Positions 24,498 to 36,399 are shown, counted from the first letter of the stretch. The stretch: 64,000 nucleotides of DNA from Fomes fomentarius (GCA_022606135.1 JABYQN010000010.1:2108001-2172000); one strand, 5' to 3'. Notes: generated from the sequence alone by a model not told the origin. Made by a program: numbers and translations.

Positions 24498-26257
24498 CTA
24501 CCTGGCAGACACTATGCGGACGTCGTCCAGGACGAGAGTGCGTTCGGGCGTCAGACGGCAACGTCTGAACTGCAGCTGGACGGTGACTATCCTGTGGAAT
24601 CCTTGCGGGAGACGGACTGCGAGCGTGAAGCCCCGCGTCAGCCAGCGCCATGAGAGGATGTGGTCCGCGGGGCACGCGTGCTCGTTGTCGGCCGCGCGTG
24701 GGTCCTGCACGTTCGCCCAGATGGATCTGAGTTCCCTCGTGCTGTATCCTGCTCCCGTTGGCCAGGCTGAGGAGGAGGAAGACTCGGAGGCAGTGGAAAT
24801 AGAGCTTGAGGAGGATGAGGCGGCGCATGAAGTCCCCGATGTGCACCGTCCGATTTGGACTAGGGTCGTGATGGTGTAATGCTTGAAGGTGTCGGTGACG
24901 GTGAGTGCCATAGGAGAGTGGGCAGTCAGGGGGGCATCCACGTTGATCGCGGCAACGATATTGCCTCTGGCCCGGTCTGATACTCGGATGGAGGGTGTCC
25001 AGTTGAGATTCATCGGTATGGACACTGTCTGGGCATGTTGCGAGGACAAGGTCGGGTCGACGGGAACGAGGATATGGCGGTACTTGAATCTCTTGAGCAG
25101 TAACTGGATAAAAGGCCACTCAATTCGGCTGACAGGTCCGGCGAGGAAGTACACGGCAGACTGCGTAGGGTTGGAGGGTTTACGCAGACGCAGGAACATG
25201 GGTTCCGCGGGATCTCCCATAGACCATCCTAGATCCGCGTAGAGATCAGAGCTCTTCTTGACGGTCCACACCTTGGCTGGCACAAAGTCGGGCAGGCCTA
25301 AGGTGAACGGGGTGATGTCTCTCACTTGCGAGCGAGCATAGCGCTATGAGATGGTCGAATGTTGTTTAGCAGCCCGAGGCAAAGGTAGAGAGGGCTTTGA
25401 GCACTCACTTCATACCACGGCCGCTTTCTGAAGCGGGGCGTGTACTGTATATCTCCAGTTCTTAAAAAGGCCTCTGAGGACGGGGCGAAGAAGCCGGGGT
25501 ACGTATCGCCCCTTGCGTGCCAGGCATGAAGAGTGGTATCGGCCGACGTCTTCATGATCTCCTCCTGCAAGCGTCGGAAGGCCTTCCTGCCCTCCCCGTA
25601 TAGCGTTGGCATGTTGATGTCGAAGATGCCCAGCAGACAGTACGCCTCGTCCTCCACGCGTGTCGTCCTGCGGTTCGCCGCCCAAGACATGCGCTGTGCG
25701 ATGCTCACGTCCGCCGGGCGTTTGTCATGGCGGAGTATCGCGGCAGGGATACGCGTGCATCTGGTGAGCTGCAGCGCAAGGTCGGCCTTTGTGCCGAGGA
25801 CGTCCCAGGAGGCGGAAAGAAAGACGACGATGTGCGGCGCGACGAGCTCCTGAAGTGTCCACCCTCGGGTGTGCCATCTGCTGCCTTCGAAAGCGTCTAC
25901 AGAGGGCACGTCCGCCAAGAAGGCGTAGCAGAGTGCGGCAAGGGAGTAGTAGCGGTGCATCGAGTTGATCGCCTCTGATAGTTCCGCGCTGCTCGTCTTG
26001 TCGATGCAGCAGGTGTCGATCCAGGCCCAGTCGTAGCGGTGTGTCCTCGCGAAGTCGCACAGCCGCACGATCTTCTCGCAGATGTACTGGCGCGCGTCGC
26101 GACCGTTGTCTGCGCACTGTTCGTTGATGCGCTCGAGGTGCTGAAAGGACTGCTCTTCGTCCTCCCAGCAATGCGATAGAATGACGTAACCCCCAGGGAC
26201 GTCCTCCGGGGACGGAAAGGACTTGAGCCGGAACGTTGTGGTGTTGATGAGTCGCAT
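24498..26257 (-). CDS. HET-domain (heterokaryon incompatibility) protein
   Basis: Two exons (26257-25409, 25343-24498), phase 0, give 564 aa. The start MRLINTTT is typical of this family. HET motifs follow in order: YVILSHCWEDEEQSF (about 24-38), the YDWAWIDTCCIDK block followed by LSEAINSMHRYYSLAALCYAFLAD, and RGWTLQELVAP. The region AQRMSWAANRRTTRVEDEAYCLLGIFDINMP is the usual extension after the HET core. The C-terminal half, with a Ser-rich loop, has no recognisable repeats (no NACHT, WD40 or ankyrin). HET proteins can trigger cell death when incompatible fungal individuals fuse, but many copies per genome have no tested role. The intron was set by a GTGAGT donor and a CATAG acceptor that keep the frame. 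Confidence 0.88.
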
Positions 26258-27753
26258 GAGGAGGAGCTCTGCGAGACGCTGCTGAAGGTGTGAGCACGGC
26301 CTCACTGGCTCCGCCACGCGAACGTTATCGTCAACGACATGCAACTCACGTGGGTCCTCGACGTTGCTGTCTGCTTGATTTGTGGATCTTGGGAGATACA
26401 GATGACGGCTCTGAGGTGCACGTCGAGCAGCGTGATACGCAGGACACACATATGTACCACATTCCTGCGGATTTTCCCAAGGCTGTCGTTCCATGCATGG
26501 AAAGTTGCTGAGGCGGCTATGCGTAACGCTATGCTAAGTATATGGTCACTTCGAAGGAAGCGCATGCTGGCACAGCCAGCTTGAAGGCGATGATACTACT
26601 TACAAATGAGCTCAAGTTGATGGCTGTGTAGTATGTGATCCAGTTATGACTCTGTCCCATCTTTGTGGCAGACTGGCAGTGTTCAGATAGAAAGCTGTGC
26701 AGCAACACAGTCTTGACTGAGTTACGGTCCAGACCCGGACCGCCTTCACCGGATGCAGCAGCTTTCGGAAGTATCCGGAGGTTCGTCGCTCGTACGCGTT
26801 CATCCGAATCACCACGACGACATCTCCCACTATCATGTACACGCTTATATCTGGTTATCACAGGTCGTGAACTTCTCCCCCACCTTCGCCGCCAGTCTGA
26901 CATGTTCTAATATGCATGGAGTCGCTCTACTAATTTCTCGCATGCACAGACTGCGGAGGCTAGGCTCTCCTCAGGCTCCGTGACAGGTTCTATCTCTCCT
27001 CCTCTCCTTCAGACCACACCTCCTGTGGACCTCCGAGTCCATTCCCCGTATCCTCTTCGAGTTTACTACATCAGGAACATTTCAACCTGAACGCACCCGA
27101 GTCCCGTGGACTGTGGACAACACGCCATGCCGCCGACTTCACCCTGACGGCCAAGGAACGCTCTGGGCGAAGGAGCTAATATCCAATCATCCTAAGCTGG
27201 CAGGCTGGCAGCCTCAACTCTCATAACCCTTGGCAATGGCATTCCAGCTGCTCGGTTCCTCGCGCTGCCGGTACCTCGCACTGCCGGTACCTCTCCTCCA
27301 TTCGTGCACGCGCGTTGCGTCAACCACATACTCTCGGAGATGTTTGCACTACCAGTTGCATACTGCCGTTTCTTACGACACGTTTCGTGCGCCGAGTGAC
27401 CGCGGGCTCGAGCTTCGATACGGGGTAGGCTTTGGGTTCTGTCCTCGCTCAGTACACCGCGTGGGCCCGCAGCCTCTCAAGACCCGGGTGTGTGAAGGTG
27501 AGTGTTGGCCTGGAATATCGCTCCGTCTGGCACTGCCTTGGTGCGGGGACAACGAGTCTCGGCATAGTTTCCGATTTCTCGCGAGTGACAACCACCGCGT
27601 CTGATGGCGTACACTGTAACACACGCCGTCGCTTCGCACGCAGGGATGCTCGAAGGAGTATGAACAAAGAAAGTCATGTTGCGACATGACATCGACTTAC
27701 GAAGTTCTTCTACTAGTATCGATGAAGGACATCCTTGATCAATGAAGTGCTGA
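26258..27753. other. Intergenic, no gene seen
   Basis: The minus-strand frame of the HET exon continues upstream to 26494 without a better start. No other protein-like frame is present. Bases 27270-27300 contain two close copies of CTGCCGGTACCTC. Confidence 0.4.
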
Positions 27754-27915
27754 TCACAAGACAAACGCGGCACCGGCAATGACACCGACGATGGAGAACC
27801 CCAATCCAAAGACACCGCCCAAGACGGACCCGGTAGATGCAGCGTTGCTTGAGCTTCCACGGAGGATGCGCTTCCGCTGAGTGTGTTGGCGACGGTCGAA
27901 ACAGTACTGGCGCCG
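27754..27915 (-). pseudogene. CFEM/GPI protein fragment (3' end)
   Basis: The sequence is a near copy of the 3' end of the CFEM gene at 29709-30491. It keeps the GPI-type tail (VLGG, then VGVIAGAAFVL) and its own TGA. About 40 bases of the Ser/Gly region are missing relative to that gene, so the frame is broken in the middle. Upstream the CFEM cysteine exons are absent, and the sequence passes directly into the dispersed repeat. Confidence 0.75.
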
Positions 27916-28115
27916 GTACTCTCGTCATAATTCGAGGTCTCTTATATGATACAGCTTGCTTGTTGGCATCACATCCGTTCGCAGAGAACCCATGCACAGT
28001 TGGACCATGGACAGAGAGATGGAACATGGACAGAGATGCGAGCCCTCTCGATTCCCCGAACGTTGTGCCCGAGGGGAGACACAATGAAATCTGCATCAGT
28101 GTGGGTTTCGAGTTG
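27905..28115. repeat. Dispersed repeat, copy B
   Basis: It matches copy A at 23925-24330 in the same orientation, in two blocks with a shorter spacer. Its left edge coincides with the breakpoint of the truncated CFEM fragment, which suggests the repeat replaced or interrupted that gene. Confidence 0.55.
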
Positions 28116-28339
28116 CCAAAGGCTGGGAAAACCCCCCAGTATATGACGCGTGCGGTCACTTCTGCGATGGGTCAGTCAAGCAGTTCTCCTTACAGAATGT
28201 AAGACGCGGCGTCGCTCAGTCCCATACCAAGGCAGGCCAATGTGGCGATAATATGCACGCTGGTATGTATCTTCGGTTGGACTAATTGCCTGTTGCACGA
28301 GCTGAGACTTACCTGAACATGAATCTTTCATCTTACTTT

Positions 28340-28665
28340 GCCACTGCGCGGTCAAACTAGAGTCATGCTCTCAGACGTTAGCAGGCAAGGAACTGACCGA
28401 TACGGTCCCACAAATAGTTATTCGGGTCCAATACGGCTCACTCCACCGGCTGTGTTCGGTTGACTAGTACACATACAGAAAAATTCGACAGTTGTATAAA
28501 ACCGTGAGCCCTCTCCGCTTGATATTTCCCAACCCTCTCCGATCTCTCTTCCTCAACAACAACTGACATGCTCACGAGCACCTCCGTCCCCTATACTTGC
28601 TATGAAGTCCATCGCCGCCCTCGCGAATGGACGTTACCTTCGTTTCTGCCCACTCGTGTGTGAAC
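28340..28665 (+). pseudogene. Orphan CFEM promoter with start codon, inverted copy
   Basis: The + strand here matches the upstream region and start of the CFEM genes at 34108 and 36786, which are read on the minus strand. It keeps the CTCAGACGTTAGC block, the GGCTGTGTTCGGTTGAC block, a TATAAAACCGTGAGCC TATA cassette near 28495 and the ATG at 28602 with a recognisable M-K-S-I-A signal-peptide start. The coding sequence breaks after about eight codons, and the CFEM exons do not follow. It is a decayed inverted copy. Confidence 0.65.
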
Positions 28666-29708
28666 AACGGGGTGAACGACTTGGGTATAGGCTAGAGTAG
28701 TTCGCACAACTTCAAGTACAGGCTCGAACCTTTACCTGAGTCGCTCGACAGCCTCAGGCTGAGAATTCGTTCGTCCATCGTAGAGTCCATCTGCTTCGAC
28801 GCCGACCCCAACGGATATGATCAGAGCTCGACCGAGTAAATACTCAGGCTAGCCAGATGAATACTTACCATTGCCTTTCATGGTGTGAGGCCGGGAAAAG
28901 CCGCAAGCGCTCCGAGTCGACGCCCGACTCTACGTGAGCGCTGCGGCACTACGAGGACCTCGCGTCCTCTCTCTCCTGTCATGCTTATTGCTATGATGGT
29001 TGTATTACTCGATACACTTTTGGACTGCTATGTCCCCTGGTCCCCGCCATCCCCAATCTCAACAACTAGACGGTAATACTACTTATTACTGGCACACTCA
29101 GGGACTCATTTGAGTCAGGCTGGTGATCCGCGAACACACTGCAACGTACGAAGGCTCCCGTACGCTGTGACAACCGAAATGACAATCACAAACAGTGTCC
29201 ATTCAGGAGTGAAAACTGTGCTCCTCGCTCTGATTGTATGAATCTATCTCAAGAACCGGAGGTCGCTGTGTCTTGAGGTCCACGTCACACCACGCTCAAG
29301 AGTAGATCCCTAGAGTGCTTGTATCTGAAAAGGGTTTCTCCCGGGCCTCAGGCTGCGATTTTCGCCGGTTACGCGTTCTCAACGCCGTCACTGCACGCGA
29401 AATCCACGTTGTGGCGTTGTGGCTTGGGAGACTGTTCGAGTTTCGATTCGCTTCAAACCTTGCTTGTGCTGAACCAGAGAGCGTGTGTTTTGCGTTCTGT
29501 TGATACTGTACCATCTCCAGTACTCTCACTACGGCAGGACCTTCTATTGTGATGAAGTACTTCCTTAAGGTTCACATCTAGTGCTGATCAAAATCGAACG
29601 GCGATCCACTGAAATTAATATCTCTCCCAAATAGCCCGCGCTGGTGGCAAAAGGAATGATAGGGTATTTTGTATCTACAATCTGCCAATAAACCTTTCTC
29701 CATGCTGC
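28666..29708. other. Intergenic with an inverted repeat
   Basis: No gene was found. Bases about 29345-29460 resemble the reverse complement of about 32690-32800 (shared GCGAAATCCACGTTG-type and CTTGG..GATTCGC segments). This adds to the signs of inversion in the CFEM region. Confidence 0.4.
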
Positions 29709-30491
29709 TTACAAGACAAACGCGGCACCGGCAATGACACCGACGATGGCGACCCCCAATCCAACGACACCGCCCAAGACGGGCCCGATAGACGCAGCGT
29801 TGTTTGAGCTTCCGGCGGCGGACGCGGTGTTGGTACCCGAGCTCCCGGCGGAGGACGCGCTTCCGCTGAGCGTGTTGGCGACAGACGAAACAGCACTGGC
29901 GCCGGAACCCGTGACCGAGGCGAGGACAGAGGACGCAGAGGACAGAGGGCTGGAGTCGGTCGCGGTCTGAGACTCCCCTCCGCTGGCGCTGGCGGATGAG
30001 GGAACGGTCGCAAAGGTGGCACTGATACCAGTAGCCTGGGTTAGCGCACTAGAGCCGGCGCTGCTCGCTGTGAGAGGAGATTGAGTGAATGCGCGCATAC
30101 GATCAGATGCGAAGGTTTGGGATAGACGACCCCCCAGTAACTCGACGACGGAGAAGAGTGAGACTGACCTGCGCCGCACACCTGCTGCTCGAAGGACTGG
30201 GCAGCCTGTGCGTCCTGCTGAGAGCAGGACTTCTCGACACAGCTGGTAGCCTGCTGCTTGAATTGGTTGTTTGAGCAGAGACACCTGATGTCAGTGCTGT
30301 TAAGCGGATCAGATATGACGTCAGTCACAGGCGCGGGCTTTGTGAACTTCTGAGATGGTCCATACTTACATGGAGGAGCAGCCGCTGGCAGAGACCGCCT
30401 GAGTTAGGCAGGTGGTAGCGCAGGGAGAGAGCTGAGCGTTCACGCTGGCAAATGTAGCAGCGGTGAGAGCGAGGGCGACGGTGAATTTCAT
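29709..30491 (-). CDS. CFEM-domain protein with GPI-type tail (CFEM 1)
   Basis: Three exons (30491-30370, 30296-30169, 30067-29709) join in phase to 202 aa. Residues 1-19 are a signal peptide. The CFEM domain (about 20-87) has all eight Cys, including SPCATTC, IRCLC, and the CVEKSC pair. The Asp three residues before the fourth Cys is present (TDIRC). A Ser/Thr/Ala-rich linker of about 90 residues and a hydrophobic C-terminus (VGVIAGAAFVL) follow, the pattern for GPI anchoring. CFEM proteins sit on the fungal surface; characterised members bind haem or act in host and surface interactions. A TATATA motif at about 30619-30627 lies 130 bases upstream. The 128-nt middle exon with the same phases recurs in CFEM 6, 7 and 8. 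Confidence 0.9.
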
Positions 30492-31785
30492 GGTTGGACA
30501 GTGATAGGTGACGGCTGGACTGAGAGTCGTTGAACGAATGGCGGCTCGGGGTAGCGGGCGGGCAAAGAGAGGGAAGAGTAGAAGAGCGAGGGCGGGGGAA
30601 TGGAATGAGGCAGAGGGACTATATATGCGTTCGGCAGGGAAGATAGTTGGAGAAGTGCGATCGGCGCAGGCGAAGAGAGAGAAGGGCACGTGAGGACGGG
30701 AGGGAGAAGCTCGATCCCGTCCTTGTCGGCTGACGGTCTTCACATATGGGAGGCCTGCCTTGTTCTCTCCGCCCGCTCTCGCTGCGCACTTTGCGTCCAC
30801 TCGGCGTGCTCGGCCTGTCGTGCAGTTGAGCTCGAACAGGCTCTCACATTGACAGGAAATTGCGAGAACGGCGGTGTGTGGTTGGTGATGAACGTGATTG
30901 TAGCGGCAGGGTCGGAGGCCCCGAGAACTGCCCCGAGTTCGACGTCCGATCGTTCTGTTCACGATGTCTACCCAACTTAGACATTACGCGTCATAGCGTC
31001 ATAGTGAACTGAACGACCTGCGTCCGGTTGCACAACAACAAAGGTGAGGATAGTCGCTAGAACGCTCGCCATGAAATCCCATTGATAGTCAGCCACCGTT
31101 GCTGCAGTAAATCTTTTGCAGGTGGAACGCTCAACGTTCTGTCAACCGCACAACAACGCCGAACGACTGCCATAGTCTGCAGAAGAGGCGAAGCACCTGC
31201 CGCGACGTGATCGAAATAAGCAATTGAGACGAGCTCTATCAGGCGCAGTCCTCGGGGCGCTACCAGCAGCGGCTCCCAGTGCCAAAAACCTTCCAGCTTC
31301 GAACTGCCGATCTCCGGCTTCCTGTCGCGCGGCAATGGTTCGACAGAGCGCTAAGTATCACTCATTGCTCATTGGGATCAGCGCGGGCGATCAAGACGAG
31401 GATTGACCCCGCCATCACCGTCTTTCATGAAACACACCCTGAGAGCCCGGACAACGCGAATTGGACGGCCGTCGACGTGGACAACCTGGCGCAATGCGCG
31501 ACACACTAGCGATTGACCACTGAGTCTTGGGTAAATCGACGACGAGGACCTAGAAAGAGCACTCCCATTGCTGTCTTCGTTACATTCAGCACATCCGAAC
31601 GTGGACCGCAACTCGTCCCAAGAGCCTTGAAAACTCCCAAAAGGCGCACAGCAGCTTGCTGTGGAGGGCGAGGTTGAGCGCGAGCTGTCAAGTTAGACCT
31701 GGGATATCGCATGAAAATCTGAACAGACGCAAGCCTTCGAAACACGGACTCACTATAGTGATAGCTCGACTTTCTACGCGCGCGT
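30492..31785. other. Intergenic, promoter of CFEM 1 and 3' flank of CFEM 2
   Basis: The first 140 bases hold the leader and TATA region of CFEM 1. Beyond that only frames without recognisable motifs are present. Confidence 0.4.
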
Positions 31786-32141
31786 TCATGGCGCCGCAGC
31801 ACACACGTTACTCAGGAACGCCAGTCCAGCCGCGGCATCCTGCTCAGAAGCGCATTTCTGGACCACGCAGGTCTTGATCGTCTGCTGGGTAACTGCCCCG
31901 CAGATGCATGAGACGTCCGGGCTAGCGTACCGATAGCGGGGGCACGGTGAGTGTCAGTGTCAGCGTCGATGGTATATGATATATAATAGATGGAGTGTGC
32001 GCACATGCTGCCAGCGGTGCAGCCTGCCGCGGTGACGCAGCTGACGACGCATAGAGGCAGGGGGTTGACTTGAGCGTGCGCGGTGCGGGAGGTGAAAGCG
32101 GCGATGGCAGCGAGTGCGACGGCGACGGAGATGGACTTCAT
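31786..32141 (-). CDS. Small secreted CFEM protein (CFEM 2)
   Basis: Two exons (32141-32005, 31921-31786) join in phase to 90 aa. A signal peptide of about 23 residues precedes a minimal CFEM domain with eight Cys (LCVVSC, AGC, VSCIC, TCVVQKC, NVC). The presumed haem-ligand Asp is present (PDVSC). It ends four residues after the last Cys and has no Ser/Thr linker and no GPI tail, so it should be freely secreted. TATAAA lies at 32230-32235, about 90 bases upstream of the start. The acceptor CGCTAG gives a tight CFEM frame. Confidence 0.85.
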
Positions 32142-33299
32142 GGTGAGTCTGGTGCAGAGATGAGTGCGTATGCTGCTGGGATCGAGAGAGGGGGGTTGGG
32201 TTATGGTATGCCAGTACAGAAGTTGCGACTTTATACAGCACTGGCCGCGCCTCCTGGCTTCTGAATGTGCACTCGACCGAACACAACTGGCGGAGACACG
32301 GACGGGAAATGAGGTTGGAGCTCCAACTGCCAGTGCACGGTCTGGACCATCGACGTTAATTCCGTCGCGTCAGTAACCTGGAGGATCTGGTACGCCACAC
32401 CGTGTCCAATCAGTATCGACTAGAGTTATCAGGCCATAAGGAGACGCACTCGTTCACTGGACCACGACACGAAAGCGGCGCGACCGCAAATTTTTGCCTG
32501 TCAATTGGGCGGGGTGTTCAACAGAGGAGACTGTCCCGGGCCGGCTACTGGAGCACTCCAGTCACCGGCGCCGCCGCGCGACTGCACGAAAGAAACAGAA
32601 CCAGGCTACAGTCGCCAGCGGCGGCCCGTGGCCTTCACACTCGTAGACAGAACACGCACTCCGTGGTTCACGGCACGAGCTTTGAGGCGGATGCGAATCT
32701 AGATATTCCAAGCCAGAATGGTGCTGTAACCCGCAACGCCACTGCAACGTGGATCTCGCGTGGAGTGGCTGCGATTCAGATGGCGAACTTCGAGCATCGC
32801 TAGTCTAGGACCGTGTCCATGTCCAGGGACCAGATTCTTGACAGGTACTGCTTCGTCAGTGGCGTATTGACACAGGCTGCGTACAAGCGCGGTGCGACGT
32901 CGACCTCAAGACACGAAGACTTTCAATTTTGAAATAAAATACTACGTACCTTTGATAGTGACCGAGGAGGCCTTAGGCCTGGATATTGAATCATGGACAC
33001 CGTTTGTGAAAATTGAAGGAAACCCACTTCCTGTGCCACAGCGTATTGAAACGCGGGCCGGCGGCCACATCTTGCCCTGATTTGTGATCATAGTATCTCC
33101 GTACAGTGTTTGAACTTGTTGGATGGCAAGGACTCCCAGAATGAATCAAGTAGAACTGTCATGACAAGAGGCCTGACGAGAGTGACCTGAAGCTCGGTAG
33201 CGCTCATGACGCGCAACTGGTGGGACGCTTGCGGCTTTTGCCGACCTCACACCTGAACTTAGCGCCCTGTGAGTGAATCCTCCTCCTCCAACTCGTTCG
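32142..33299. other. Intergenic, no gene seen
   Basis: This is the upstream region of CFEM 2 and flank of the duplicated segment. About 32690-32800 resembles 29345-29460 in inverted orientation. No frame is convincing. Confidence 0.4.
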
Positions 33300-33671
33300 A
33301 AGTGCGCGGACATCGTGGTGATACGTCCATGTAAATGTCAATGTACTATCACTTGCTCTCAAACTACAGTGCTTACTCAGTCGGCTCCGAGGCCTATCGA
33401 GCCATTCAGATTGATGTTCGAGCAGTGTGCAAGCAATTCTACTCGAGCCGTTCAGACCGCTGTCCACGAAACGGAAACGAAGCTAGCGTCCATTCATTCG
33501 CAAGAAAGAATGGCTAAACACATCGGCTATACAGGCGAGTCCACGACAGCCTGGTGAAGGGCTCCCAGCTTAGATCACTGTAGGCAAGTAGTATCAGTAG
33601 GTGCACACATGTCCATCCGGTGACAGATAACAAGATGAAAGCTCTTCGGAAAGAATGTAACAAAAGAGATC

Positions 33672-34108
33672 CTATGCGAGGACGAGCGCTGTGGAAACAG
33701 GCTGACCGTGTAGTCGAGGAAGGAAGGAATTACTCACATGTAAGAACAGGGGGAGTTGACTCGGGAGCGCAGTACTCCTCGTAGAAGTCCTGCGCCTCCT
33801 TGGCCTCATCGTCAGTGCACGACGAGCTGTAGCTCAAGCAGAGCAACAGTTCCTGGTGGAATGTCTCGGTGCAAACACAGGTCGAAGCGTTACTGTGTGC
33901 CATCCGTTGCGGCCATCCAGTACGGTGACAGGCGAGGGTTGGCGTGAGCGGACGTAGACGATTGAGCGGGAGGAGACACTTACGCCTGGTTACAGCTATT
34001 CTGCTGGACGACACTGGCCTCGCAGTCATTGGCGCATGCGGGTATCTTCTGAGCGTGCACGGCGGAGAAGGCGGCGATGGCGAGAGCGAGGATGGCGATG
34101 AACTTCAT
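33672..34108 (-). CDS. Small secreted CFEM protein (CFEM 3)
   Basis: Three-exon model: 34108-33984, 33892-33738, 33688-33672, giving 98 aa. A signal peptide (ILALAIAAFSAVHAQ) is followed by eight CFEM Cys (IPACANDC, NSC, TCVC, LCLSYSSSC, EYC). The Asp expected three residues before the fourth Cys is absent (NASTC). If the last intron is not spliced, the frame stops at 33730 with an extra Cys. I prefer the spliced form because the GTGAGTAATTCC donor and the sequence after the acceptor are conserved in the duplicate around CFEM 4. No GPI tail is present. The leader contains a (GTT)n run at about 34140-34158. Confidence 0.75.
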
Positions 34109-34953
34109 AGTGATAGGGGAAGAATGTGCTTGTAGGCGAATTGTTGTTGTTGTTGTTATTGAAGAGAAATTGGAGGGGGTTGGGAAAGATGAGCGGAGAG
34201 GGCTCACGGTTTTATGCAAATTCGAGTTTTGATGTATGTGTAGTCAACCGAACACAGCCGGTGGTGTGAGCAGGATTGGACCCGAAGAATGATTCGTGGG
34301 ATCGTATCGGTAAGTTCCTTGCCTGCTAACGTCTGAGAGCATGACTCTAGATTGACCGTGTAGTGGAGTAGTACTGAAAAAATCATGTTCAGTGTAGTCT
34401 TAGTTCAACTGAAGATACATACTAGCGTGCGCACTATTCCCGCTTCGGCTGCTGGTATGGCGCCGAGCGACGCAGCGGCGGCGGCGTATTTTTAAATGCT
34501 GTAAGGATAGATGTTTGACCGTCGACTCGCAGAAGTGACCGCACATGACATATGCAGATGCTGTCTTGGCCTTTACCAGGACGTCGGTCTACGAAGCACC
34601 CACACGAAAACTGACTCGTGAATTCCTGGAGGCGCGAACTGGAGCTTGAACCGCATAGTAAGCGCGGGCGCCATAATGGTTCTACGAATGGAAAGGTGGA
34701 AGGGAACTGTATGTTGAACGAGGATTGAGACGCACTGGAGGGAACAACGGCAAGGGAACTGAGTTGGGATATATTGACTGGAGCAAACGATGGTTCATCA
34801 CTGCGGAGAGAAACGTCAGTACATGCACCCGGCCACTGCATATTCAACGTAGGGATCGAAAGCGACATTCGCGAGCAATCGAGAACTACGCCGCTGGTTT
34901 TCTGTTTGAATACGGAGGGAATGCCAACCATAGCGAGATTTCAGGGAACTCAC
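34109..34953. other. Upstream region of CFEM 3 inside the duplication
   Basis: The 100 bases before the start hold a (GTT)n leader and a CATAAAACCGTGAGCC cassette, shared with the CFEM 4 promoter and the orphan promoter at 28.5 kb. The rest is duplicated non-coding sequence without a gene. Confidence 0.5.
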
Positions 34954-35035
34954 CTAAGCACATGACAGCCTGGATAGCATTGCAGTCCCATGCGGCGCAC
35001 TCACGGTTGATACTCGTTCATAGTCGGAGTGATCT
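34954..35035 (-). pseudogene. CFEM exon fragment
   Basis: On the minus strand the sequence reads INRECAAWD and ends in a Cys with a GTGAGT-like donor. This matches the second exon of CFEM 5 (INSECTARD). The first CFEM half is missing and the frame is shifted. A related fragment lies at 37596-37690 in the other duplication copy. Confidence 0.6.
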
Positions 35036-35077
35036 GAAGGACTCGGAGCTGGCAGAAGGTTTTGAACACAATACGCA

Positions 35078-35386
35078 GTGAAACGCGTGAGCGACTCAAA
35101 TAGCCTGTGCGCGCGACTGGTTCGGTGCCTCACTGACCACTCCCCCATCGGCGCGTACCGCCTCCGCTTCTTCCCCGACCAACCCACAGCATGTACATGC
35201 GAACATCCCGAATTGCAGACGCGCCGGTACATATTCGACCTGTGCACGCATTACCCTCGCCCCGCGCGTCACGCCCGATGGGATGACTACATGGACGAAC
35301 CCGACCCCTTCCCTCTCATCATTCGCTTTCTCGAGAAATATCCCACTGCGTTCACCTTTGAAGACGCTCCACCGACGGGAGTGTAG
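35078..35386 (+). mobile_element. LINE-type retrotransposon remnant (C-terminal end)
   Basis: About 100 codons read continuously to a stop. The pattern is LCARLVRCLTDHSPIGAYRLRFFP, a CTC pair, then TRRYIFDLC..Y and a final FLEKYPTAFTF segment. This resembles the end of basidiomycete LINE polyproteins after the RNase H domain. No reverse transcriptase lies upstream, so it is a 5'-truncated dead copy, as is usual for LINEs. A poly-A run lies near 35569. It sits next to the right boundary of duplication copy 1. Confidence 0.6.
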
Positions 35387-35884
35387 TGTAGAAGGGGCAC
35401 GCCGATCCACTGGGCGTGAACCGCGCCACATCGAACTGCAGTCTAACTCTGCTCATTTGCGCCTATGTTATTTACACTAAATATCGCCCACTCCGGCTAT
35501 GCCGTGGGTCCCGTAGGAGTACTACATATGTAATGTAGGACTCGAAGCAGGAATAATCGGTTGAATCAAAAAAAAAAGAACACAACTTCCAATGGGGCGC
35601 CTGCATGCATTGTATATACTGATCTGATCATTAATTGAATTAGACACTCTTGAGGACACCATTCAACTAACACATATACAGTCCAGTATGCTGATCAAAG
35701 TTGCGAACATCAGACCAGACATTTCGGCGCCCAAGTACTAGGTGTCCCCATTATCGCTCTGACTGGGCGCCTGGTACGGCTTTTCTCACTGTCTCGAGCT
35801 ATGACACTGGGCATGAACTTCGGGTAGATTACACATGCCACAGTCTGCCTTAGGACTCGCCGGCTTGTGCTGGTCTCACCCCAG
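35387..35884. other. Spacer between the two duplication copies
   Basis: No gene was found. A short poly-A stretch near 35569-35578 may mark the 3' tail of the LINE remnant. Confidence 0.4.
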
Positions 35885-36399
35885 TGTGCGGACATCGAAT
35901 GTCAACATAATCTCCCTTGCCCACTGAAATCATATGCTCGGCCGGGATCAGTCCATGGCATCGGGCGTTGAAAGGACCCGGGGAGTCGCCCGACTTCAGA
36001 AGGGTCGACTCCGCTGAAACAAGCCTATCAAGCGACTCACGATCAGATGAAGGTTGGAACCAGTGTGCGAGCAGCTCTAATCGAGCAGTTCAGACCGCTA
36101 TACACCAAACGGAAACGAAGCTAGCGTCCATTCGCAGGCAAAGAAAGGAAAATTGCTAATCACATGGGTTATATCGGCGAGTCCACGACAGCTCGAGAAA
36201 GGGCTCCCAGCGTATATCCCTGTAGGCAAGTAATATCAGCAGGTGCACACGCCTCCATCCAGCGGGAGAGAACAAGATGAAACAGAAAGAGTGTAACAAA
36301 AGCCCAGGCGAGGATGCGAGGACGACCACTGGCAAGTAGGCCAATAGCATTCAGGGAGGAATTACTCACATACTGATGATGGACTTGAGCCGGAGATGC

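Larger units (their letters stand above)
33300..35010. repeat. Direct segmental duplication, copy 1
   Basis: This stretch aligns along its length with 35885-37655. Shared blocks include AACGGAAACGAAGCTAGCG, GAGTCCACGACAGC, the CFEM gene, its CATAAAA promoter cassette, CTAACGTCTGAGAGCATG and TTAGTTCAACTGAAG, and a CFEM exon fragment at the right end. Divergence is moderate with many small indels, so the duplication is not recent. Boundaries are estimated by eye. Confidence 0.75.
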
